Positions 56,000 through 64,000 of a stretch of 64,000 nucleotides of DNA are shown here, piece by piece. The stretch lies in NCBI RefSeq assembly GCF_003589595.1, contig NW_020654422.1, forward strand, positions 8,325,516 to 8,389,515, given 5' to 3'. The translations under genes and the position numbers were made by a program. Numbering within the stretch: position 1 is the first letter of the stretch; each line of letters begins with the position of its first letter. The DNA is from Hyposmocoma kahamanoa. Its lineage: Eukaryota; Arthropoda; Insecta; Lepidoptera; Cosmopterigidae. Under the pieces are notes generated by a model that saw nothing but the letters and a program-made list of their open reading frames with translations, had not been told where the DNA came from and did not search any database.

Positions 56000-57015
56000 T
56001 ATTTTGTTTTTATTTTTATTTTATTGTGATGGTACAAATTACAGAAAAACAGATTAAAGAATTACTTTTAAACAATATTATTTTCAAAAGAAACGTTAGT
56101 AAATCTGCGTTCCAATTATAATATATGTTCTACACATTCGGTAAGTTGGACTATTTGCAGAAACATTATGGGGTACAAACGTTTGATTAGCAAATAATTA
56201 AGGTCAGCGAACTGAACGATTTGTCACCCTTATGCAGATATTATCCAGTAATACATATGTCACCAAATCCATCATCAACCTTTTTGTGCTATGTACATAA
56301 GTCACTGGTAACTTGACGGCTTTCCCCATTAAACTTATTGAGTCTGCTTTCATAACCCAACAATTTATACGTCTCAACCCAAGTCTACTGCAAAGTATTT
56401 TTAGAAATCGACGTTATACAGATTCTATCTGAATCTGATCGTTGAACGTATTGTATATGGCAAACCAGACCGATGAGCAGAATTCAAGTGTGGTTCGAAC
56501 CAGTGCGTTATATAATATGATCTAAGATTGCTCATTTTTAAACGGCTTCGCGGTGTGGAAAATGAACCCCATCATTTTATAAGATTTGTTTACGATATAT
56601 TTATAATGTTATCTAAATGACAAGGAGGAGTCAAAATAAACACCCAAGTCCCTAACACAACACATACGGTCAAATGACGTTCCACTTAAATTGTAGGCGT
56701 AGTCAACTATTCTCCTTTTTTTTTGAATAAGTTATAATCTGACACTTCCTCACATTCAATGACATGTGATTTTTACAATTCCACGAGTTGATCAAATTGA
56801 GGTCGTGTTTGTGAAGTTGATAATCTGCTTACTTTTCAATTTTGCGATATGTCTTGATATCGTCAGCGTAGGCATAACATTCACTTGTTATATTTTCCAA
56901 TAAATCGTTCACAAATATAAGGAACAGTGAACCCAAGTTTGAGCCCTGTGAAACACCAGTTGCTGCCATCCCTCTCATTATATGTTTCCTAGGAAACGCC
57001 CCTACTTTTCCTGAT
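56000..57015 (-). pseudogene. decayed LINE reverse transcriptase
   Basis: The minus strand at about 56975-56905 reads GVSQGSNLGSLFLIFVNDL, and after a short gap (56885-56844) YAYADDIKTY, the conserved block and active site of a Jockey-type reverse transcriptase. Many stops follow toward 56000 (for example before CNCKNHMSLN-like sequence), with recognisable connection-region phrases. It is an old, heavily mutated copy. Outer limits are approximate. Confidence 0.7.
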
Positions 57016-57780
57016 TGAGAAAGATAATTTCCCTTTGGAAATTTATTTTAGGCACTAATAATAAAGATAAACTATTTTTGTCGCTTTGACAAATTACTCA
57101 CTTATCCTGTGTGATTTCCAGACCTCTGAACATTATATCGTACTGATAGTTTCTCCGAATTTTGCTATTCAAATTGCTTTGCTTTTTCCAGTGGTAATTA
57201 TTCTACTTTGTAATTCTCTACCCCTTTTAATCTTGTACTTCTTTAGCTCTCCTCCCAAGGAGCACACTTTATACGCCTTAAAACTGTTACATCTATAAGC
57301 AGTCTTAATATGGTATAGATTTAGATAATAGTTCTCTATAAATGGTTTTAGAAAAACGAAATTGTTCTTATAGACTTATTTCACTCAAGTCCAAATTTTA
57401 AAACCATCTCAATACCAAACAACTAAATTAAGCGTAATCTCTCTTAAATACTCTTATAGTCCTTATTTTAAGTTTATCTGTAGAACAACTGATTATTTCT
57501 TGTAAAATTGTTCTATATACATCCAGTAAAGTCTATTTATACTCTAAAAGCTGGTGTTCTCAAGTTTATTCTTGATATATTTAATTTATAGACATTCTGT
57601 AGTGTTTGTACTTATTGACAAACGCGTCTTCAGTAGTTTTATTTAAAAAATACTACAATTAGGGTTTTTACTCTATTAGTCGTTGTAAGAGTTCATCCAA
57701 AATTGATAAAGTAAAGAATATTAAAAGATTTGGTGGAAGTGGTGAACCTTGGATATTAAGTCACATCATTCGATACAATC
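57016..57780. other. unassigned AT-rich DNA
   Basis: I see nothing recognisable. The open frame at 57086-57298 is hydrophobic, without family features. Confidence 0.4.
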
Positions 57781-58649
57781 AGCGTTGCCAATGCCAATTG
57801 TTCAAAATCCCCAATAATCACGGTTAAAATCCCGAAATTTGGGGAAAGCAAAGTTCATATTCCCCACAATTTCCCCACATCTCGAGTTTTCATTATTTAT
57901 TAGAAATACATCGCTTAAAAATATAATAAAGAATTAAGAAACTCAAAATGTAATAATCTATTACGTTTGCTGCGAATGTAAACAGAATGTAAAATGTAAA
58001 ACTAATTATAAAATTAGATGACCTTAAATCGTTTATTTATTTTAATTAGATTCAACATTAATCTATAACCAGTCTTTGAAAAAAAAAAAATCGTTTTTCT
58101 TTGCCTTACAAAATTAAATAAATTGATTATTTGTTGTGCATTTGGTGACACTATCTATATATGTTAATGTTAGAAATAGTCAATGAGTTTCGACCTATAT
58201 TTAATATTTAAAGTTGACGAGTGGTAAGTTGTGGTGTGGAAGTACCAACTGCTCGGCTTTGTTTATCAATAGCTGATTTCGTTTTGCTTCATACCGGGGA
58301 CCGGCCTAAGCGGGAGAAAGAATCACGAACTCAACACGCCCCGACTGGTAATTTTACAGTTCAGAACCAAGTGCTCTAATAATAATTCTATTTAAGCTGC
58401 TTGTTAATAATACGAGTGATGGGCGATGTTGAAAAACACGTTAATATAGTCCATGACAGTGTTTCTAACAGTAACGATCAAACTAGCGATGCATCAGCAA
58501 TTGATAGATTAAACAAAATGATAAAATGTTAGAATCCCCACAAAATCCCCAATCTCATTGAAATTCCCCACAATTTGGGGAATTCCTCAATTCGCGCGCG
58601 AGGCGGTCATGTTTGTTGACAAATAAATAAGAAGTGATAAAAACAATTG
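57781..58649. other. unassigned DNA with clustered TCCCCACA motifs
   Basis: Two clusters, at about 57800-57880 and 58534-58585, contain repeated 'ttccccacaattt' and its inverse 'aatttggggaa'. A 37-codon frame at 58419-58532 (MGDVEKHVNIVHDS...) lies before the second cluster. It has an ATG in a reasonable context, but nothing shows that it is expressed. An exon of a host gene or a transposon remnant are both possible. Confidence 0.35.
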
Positions 58650-61271
58650 AAATGAGCGCGTAAACTACTGTACATCAATGTTGTGTATGTGTATTGTGCC
58701 GTCTGTCAACAGTTTAGATAATCTACCGCTATTCACGGAATGTTTGGGTAAAATAAGTGCAATTGTCGAAAATAATGACTGTGAGTGTGTGTTTTCGTTC
58801 GGAGACTATAATGCGGATTTGCGTGCGCCCTTTGGTAAGGAGCTGCAGAGGTTCTGTGACGACTGGGACTGGGTATGTACCGACGCGCATATGCTCGGTG
58901 AGTCATCTAACACTTACACCTATAAAAGTGAATTTTACGGTTCAACAAGTTGGTTAGACCACTGTCTAGCCACGGCTTCAGCCCATGACTTGTGTACTGG
59001 GGTCCAGATATTGTATGACGTGTACTGGTCGGATCATTACCCGCTGCTCATCGAATGTAATCTTAACCTGATCATACCGAAATCTACTACGGCTTCGAAA
59101 GTAGTAAATAATGTATTGTGGGGTAACAGAAATAATGACCAAATAGAAAAATATACTAGTCTTTGTAATAAATATTTAAGTAACATTTATGTGCCATATA
59201 ACCTGTGTGGAGATTGTGTTAAAACATGCGGTAGCGAAACGCGCCTCAAATTATTGGATACTTTTTACAGCGACATTATAAATTCAATTCAAACAGCAGC
59301 TACATTAACGGCACATAGTAAGAAAATGAGAAAGAAAGTTATAGGCTGGAATTATCATGTATTGCCCGTGTATAATGAGGCGCGTTTGGCTCACAGGACA
59401 TGGTTAATGCACGGTTCTCCTTCTTGTGGCCCTGTGTATGATGACATCTATAATAAAAGAAAAGCGTTTAAAAATAAATTAAAATGGTGTCAGCGAAATC
59501 AAGAAAAAATAAATATGGACATTATAGCCTCGCACAGATCTAAAGGAAATTTTAGTCAATTTTGGAAAGACACTAACAAACTAAATTTTAAACAAAGTAG
59601 ACCTATTACAGTTAGCGGCCGTCATACTGGAAAAGATATTGCTAATGTGTTCATGTCGCAATTTAATGTGGAGAATTCATTGAGCTCTTTACCACCCGTT
59701 GGTGACGGCGCATCTGGCTGTCGTGACCGGGTGGTGGAAACGAAATTACACTTTAAACCAGAACAAATCTGGAACTGTATATGTAAAATAAAACGTGGTA
59801 AATCGCCTGGTCACGACAGTTTAAGTATTGAACACATCCTTTATGGTGGGCCACTGCTGCATGAATACATAGCTATACTTTTTAATAGTTGCATTTCAAA
59901 CAGTTATTTGCCTGCGGATTTCATGCGAACGAATGTTGTTCCTATAGTGAAGAACAGGACCGGTGATCTGAGCAATCCCTCAAACTACCGACCCATCTCT
60001 CTCGCAACAATACTTTCAAAAGTACTAGAACGACTAATACATCCATCTATTACGGAAGCTGTAAAATTAAATGAAGCGCAGTTTGGATTTCGGCCCGGTC
60101 TCTCAACAGACATGGCTATATATTGCCTAAAAAATACCATAAAGCATTACTTAAAAAGAAAAACAACTGTGTATGGCTGCTTTCTCAACCTAAGCCGTGC
60201 TTTTGACACCATAAACTACCAGCTACTATGGTCAAAAATGATGAAAGCTGGTGTGCCAAGTAGTGTAACATGTCTGTTGAGATACTGGTACGGGAATCAA
60301 ATTAACGTGGTACGCTGGGAAGATGCGTTCTCTGAGGAATACAGGATGGTCTGCGGGGTTAGGCAGGGCGGGCTGACGTCACCGGTCTTGTTTAACCTTT
60401 ATGTTAATGACCTGATGGAGGAACTTAGCAGTGCAGGAGTCGGTTGTCACGTCCCTGGAGAATGTGCAAACAACTTCAGCTACGCTGACGACATGGCATT
60501 GTTAAGTCCCTCTATTAGTGGAATGAGAAAACTGATTGCCATATGTGAGCGGTATGCTGTCTCTGATGGTCTTCATTACAACGTGAAAAAGACAGAAGTT
60601 ATGATATTCAAATATGACAAAGGGCCTGAGATTGTTGCACCCGTTACATTACTTGGGTCAACATTAACAGTGGTATCTACTTTAAAATATCTAGGACACA
60701 TTATTACCGATAGACTCACGGATAATGAGGACCTTGAGAGGCAGCGCCGAGCCATCTCTGTAAAAAGCAATATGCTGGCACGGCGGTTTGCGCGCTGCTC
60801 AGACCAGGTAAAGGTCACCCTGTTCCGGGCATACTGTCAGGCGTTTTATACCAGTCAGCTGTGGTATAGCTACACTAAACGGTCATTCGGCATGTTACGG
60901 GTGCAGTATAATAACGCATTTCGTACCATGTTGGGTTTGTCATGGCGTTGCAGCGCATCTGGTATGTTTGCCCTGAACAGGGTGGACGATTTTTACGCTT
61001 TAATGAGAAAACGAAAATGGTCTTTTACTGAGAGGCTAAAGAACTCGAAAAACTTATTGGTGCAAGTCATTTTTTCGCGATGCTATTGTTGTTTTTAGGC
61101 GTTTTTGTAATTATTATTATTTCACAGTTTTTAATCATAGTGTAATTTTAATCTAATTTTTAATCTAATTTTTTAATTTTTATATTTTTAAATTTAATTA
61201 TATGTAATTTTGTAAATTAATGGGATTTATGCCTAAATAAATAAATTTATTATTATTATTATTATTATAAT
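58650..61271 (+). mobile_element. LINE, 5'-truncated, with (ATT)n tail
   Basis: It contains an 806-codon ORF2 (58678-61098), a short AT-rich 3' region and an ATT repeat tail at about 61247-61271. The front is missing: the endonuclease begins partway through and an in-frame stop (TGA at about 58648) precedes it. Confidence 0.8.
58678..61098 (+). CDS. LINE ORF2, endonuclease and reverse transcriptase (806 aa), catalytic Asp changed
   Basis: Residues 1-125 are the second half of an AP-like endonuclease: GDYNADL, SWLDHC and the catalytic SDH in YWSDHYPL. The N-terminal Asn/Glu motifs are missing. The reverse transcriptase spans about 370-680: GKSPGHDSL, NYRPISLATILSKVLERLI, FGFRPGLSTDMAI, the first active-site block FLNLSRAFDTI, VRQGGLTSPVLFNLYVNDL, and YADD at 602-605. 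In the FLNLSRAFD block the residue normally Asp is Asn504 (AAC at 60187-60189), a single-base change that should abolish polymerase activity. A thumb and connection region follow to about 780. The YVNDLMEEL...GVGCHVP...NNFSYADD pattern fits a widespread invertebrate LINE group that I do not name with certainty. No stop or frameshift interrupts the frame. Confidence 0.85.
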   Translation: MLCMCIVPSVNSLDNLPLFTECLGKISAIVENNDCECVFSFGDYNADLRAPFGKELQRFCDDWDWVCTDAHMLGESSNTYTYKSEFYGSTSWLDHCLATASAHDLCTGVQILYDVYWSDHYPLLIECNLNLIIPKSTTASKVVNNVLWGNRNNDQIEKYTSLCNKYLSNIYVPYNLCGDCVKTCGSETRLKLLDTFYSDIINSIQTAATLTAHSKKMRKKVIGWNYHVLPVYNEARLAHRTWLMHGSPSCGPVYDDIYNKRKAFKNKLKWCQRNQEKINMDIIASHRSKGNFSQFWKDTNKLNFKQSRPITVSGRHTGKDIANVFMSQFNVENSLSSLPPVGDGASGCRDRVVETKLHFKPEQIWNCICKIKRGKSPGHDSLSIEHILYGGPLLHEYIAILFNSCISNSYLPADFMRTNVVPIVKNRTGDLSNPSNYRPISLATILSKVLERLIHPSITEAVKLNEAQFGFRPGLSTDMAIYCLKNTIKHYLKRKTTVYGCFLNLSRAFDTINYQLLWSKMMKAGVPSSVTCLLRYWYGNQINVVRWEDAFSEEYRMVCGVRQGGLTSPVLFNLYVNDLMEELSSAGVGCHVPGECANNFSYADDMALLSPSISGMRKLIAICERYAVSDGLHYNVKKTEVMIFKYDKGPEIVAPVTLLGSTLTVVSTLKYLGHIITDRLTDNEDLERQRRAISVKSNMLARRFARCSDQVKVTLFRAYCQAFYTSQLWYSYTKRSFGMLRVQYNNAFRTMLGLSWRCSASGMFALNRVDDFYALMRKRKWSFTERLKNSKNLLVQVIFSRCYCCF

Positions 61272-61418
61272 AGAATACAGTGAAATCATTGTGTGAAATG
61301 TGGTTGGCGTGAAGAAATAACCTCAATTTTGTAATGAAAATTTCTTTCAACATAAGTTAGGTATGTCATTAAAACATTCCTTATATTTATATGATAGGGA
61401 ATTTATCCACCTTTCTTG
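61272..61418. other. unassigned spacer
   Basis: I see nothing recognisable. Confidence 0.4.
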
Positions 61419-62028
61419 CCGCTCACGCGATACTTGCAGCCGTAGACGCATACCGCACCTAGAGGTGCCGGTGATGATTTTATACCGATTTATCGGATAT
61501 CGCAGTTATAACTGGTAAAAGAACTAATATTAATTGCTATTTCGGTAACTACTCTAGCAAACCATAAAGTTTTTAATGCCTGGGTCTGTCATTAAAAAAA
61601 ATAAAGAACTTCAAAAATACGTCACGAGAATCGTGTGAGTGTTGTTGTTTGGGCTGGTGATTTCGGTGTTTATTTATTGAAAACATACCGTAAGTTGCGT
61701 TTTTTAAGTTTACCCTGAATATAAATGTTCATAAACTATACTTTAAGGAGTAATTTCATGGTAAACGTTAGAACCACTTAAACGGAATATTATCATATTT
61801 ATCCCAGTACACAAAAAATTTCATTAGTAATTTTTAAGTGCAGGGTTTGCAGTGTAATACTGCATTTTATTTGAGATGTTTTTATTGGTAGTACGGAGGG
61901 TATTTATTTTGCAATGCAGAATAATAATTTTTATTTATAAAAAACTTGTATTTAAACTGAATATTTTTCTAATTTGCGAAACCAAATAGTCGCCATTTTG
62001 CAGTAGGAGGAGCGCATCGCGTGAGCGG
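61419..62028. mobile_element. non-autonomous element with CCGCTCACGCGAT ends, unit 1
   Basis: This 610-bp unit has perfect 13-bp terminal inverted repeats, CCGCTCACGCGAT (61419-61431) and ATCGCGTGAGCGG (62016-62028). The interior is AT-rich, with no open frame. It is followed after 12 bp by a second, very similar unit in the same direction. The transposase superfamily is not evident from the ends. Confidence 0.8.
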
Positions 62029-62040
62029 CTAATCACTTAT

Positions 62041-62642
62041 CCGCTCACGCGATACATGCAGCCGTAGACGCATACCACACCTAGAGGTGCCGGTGATGAT
62101 TTTATACCGATTTATCGGATATCGAAGTTATAACAGGTAAAAGAACTAATATTAATTGCTATTTCGGTAACTACTCTAGCAAACCATAAAGTTTTTAATG
62201 CCTGGGTCTGTCATTTAAAAAAATAAACAACTTCAAAAATGCGTTACGACAATCGTGTGTGTTATTGTTTGGGTTGGTGATTTCGATGTTTATTTATTGA
62301 AAACATACCGTAAGTTGCGTTTTTTAAGTTTACCCTGAATATAAATGTTTATAAACTATACTTTAAGGAGTAATTTCATGGTAAACGTTAGGACCACTCA
62401 AACGGAATATTATCATATTTATCCAAGTACACCAAAAATTTCATTAGTGCATTTTAAGTGCAGGATTTGCAGTGTATTACTGCATTTTATTTGAGATGTT
62501 TTTGTTGGTAGTACGGAGGGTATTTATTTGGCAATAATAAATAATAATTTTTATTTATAAAAACTTGTATTTAAACTGAATATTTTTCTAATTTGCGAAA
62601 CCAAATTGCCGCCATTTTGCGGTAGGAGGAGCGCCTGAGCGG
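62041..62642. mobile_element. non-autonomous element with CCGCTCACGCGAT ends, unit 2
   Basis: It is collinear with unit 1 (roughly 95% alike by eye) and starts with the same CCGCTCACGCGAT. Its right end is shortened to 'gcgcctgagcgg' (62631-62642), so one inverted repeat has lost a few bases. Both units contain 'gcctgggtctgtcatt' and 'gtagtacggagggtattta'. Confidence 0.8.
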
Positions 62643-64000
62643 ATATAACACATATAATTATACAGAATAACGTTTTTTTGCGACAAATTGGATCTTTTTC
62701 ATTGTTTTTTTTGACCTAGTGTTTAGAAAAGTTTTTTATTGCATAATACGCTTACTATCCTGTCTATATTTATAAAGGTTTTGTAATACTCTCAAAATAA
62801 AAATACGCTTAGAAACATCGCGTTTTGTAGACAATCATAAAAGCTTCATAGGAGTGAATATTCTTCTACAAGATCAACTACATTAAAGCAAGTAAAAATA
62901 ATCTTTTCGTATTCTAAAGTTTTTCTATAGATAAAGCTATAGACAAAATGCCCCAACAGGGTTTTGAAAAAAACTTTAAATTCTTATTGCCATTTTTATT
63001 TTTAAAGAATAAAGACTATTAATATAGACTATGAAGTAGCCGAGAACAGACTATAAATTATCTAAAAACTGTCTACATTCTACAAATGGACTTATAGTAG
63101 GAGGGTTAGAAGAGTTACTTGAGAACACTATCTACAGAAAGTTTCTCAAAACACTCTTGTGATCTACTAACAAAGTTGTGCCCACTTTTACTTTAAATTA
63201 TCTAGAAACCTGCTTCGAGATATCTTGAGGAAATTTGAACTCTTCAAATATTCAATCGAATTAAATTCTATTAGATATCTTATAGTATATATTTAGATAT
63301 GGGTGTGATGCTTGGGCAATGCCTTCTAACTCGACAACAAAAGAACGCCTACTTCATATTTCCTGCAGTTTGTTTATTTCATGACAACTACTGAATCTTG
63401 GTGACATATGTACTGTATCTTGGTAAGTGCATCCAACATTGCATCCAACATAATGGTTGCCTGTAGCTACCAATCCATTAACTCAATGAGTCGAAACTAA
63501 CCACAATGTGAGTTCAGACCCATTACTATGTAAGCAGGCTTCTGTTTGCTTGTCAACATTATTTAATGTACCCGTTATATCCTACCGATTCTTCTAACAG
63601 AAAGTGTTGATTTTCGTCCATATTATTAAAATAAACACGAAAGCGAGCAAGAATACCTTTTGTACATCTGAGGACAGCGGCAAATGTTTATTTCTGAAAT
63701 TGGTTTTGTTTGTGCTTTGCAACGAGAATAACAGATTTGCTACGAGTACCTATGCACACTATGATCGCGAGGATTGTGGAGACCTAGGATACATTGGCAA
63801 TCAAACCTCCATAGTGATCTAAGTTTAGCTTTTTCGATGTTAGCTGTGCGATTCGAGTTACACGCTTTGTACAGTCAAGAGAACAACAAGCTTGACAGTT
63901 TCGACTTTGGACTTTCTTATTTTAAGCGTCAAGCTTAAAGTTGCTCCGTAGTGTCTGCCGTGAGATACAGGCGTGACAATATGTACGTAGGTACTACACA
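62643..64000. other. unassigned DNA to the window end
   Basis: No gene was recognised. The open frame at 63604-63822 (72 codons) has no domain features. Confidence 0.4.

Noticed and set aside
1..64000. CRISPR arrays, bacterial operons, rRNA genes
   Set aside because: There are no regularly spaced short repeats, no prokaryotic gene layout and no rRNA-like sequence anywhere in the window.

Overview
The window looks like gene-poor, AT-rich nuclear DNA from an insect, most likely a moth or butterfly (Lepidoptera). This rests on tRNA-headed SINEs with the lepidopteran tail type ('CCCAGCAGTGGGA...'), several copies of interspersed repeats typical of Lepidoptera (ending near 'CCTCCTTTTTTGAAGTCGGTTAA', or containing 'AAATTACAGGCA...GGGACTTGTCAACTTATGTCTC'), an insect errantivirus, and mariner, Tc1, Crypton-like, Penelope, R1-like and other LINE elements. 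I found no convincing host protein gene. Nearly all recognisable coding sequence belongs to mobile elements, so the window is probably intergenic or the inside of a very long intron.

Layout. 1-5.5 kb: mostly unassigned AT-rich DNA with one repeat, a decayed LINE fragment and a Penelope 3'-end fragment. 5.55-7.44 kb: a tyrosine recombinase gene of Crypton type in two exons around a 93-bp intron, with all catalytic residues present. 7.4-7.7 kb: a tRNA-like fold-back, the first of at least six related loci. 8.3-8.6 kb and 35.6-35.9 kb: two copies of one MITE, each with its own perfect 8-bp target duplication. 9.96-11.23 kb: a complete mariner with an intact 337-aa transposase. 11.7-19 kb: LINE remnants, a fold-back MITE, SINEs and perfect hairpins. 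19.36-20.94 kb: a complete Tc1-like element with an intact 344-aa transposase. 22.5-25.4 kb: a 5'-truncated Penelope-like retroelement (GIY-YIG end) next to a frameshifted DD39D transposase, bracketed by a 31-bp inverted repeat. 36.6-37.05 kb: a short R1-like LINE 3' end with poly(A) and target duplication, inserted in a Penelope fragment.

40-41.2 kb: two more tRNA-like cassettes. 45.7-52.2 kb: a gypsy-type errantivirus on the minus strand (LTR, primer site, gag, pol, env), disabled by at least five single stop codons and three frameshifts and lacking its 3' LTR. 53.1-55.7 kb: one LINE nested inside another. 56-57 kb: a decayed LINE. 58.65-61.27 kb: a LINE with an open 806-codon frame whose first catalytic Asp is Asn. 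61.4-62.64 kb: two head-to-tail copies of a 0.6-kb element with CCGCTCACGCGAT ends.

The mobile elements are independent of one another. The open mariner and Tc1 frames suggest recent arrival, while the errantivirus and several LINEs are older. The best candidates for something undescribed are the dispersed fold-back family that carries different tRNA-like cores between shared flanks, and the spliced tyrosine recombinase.
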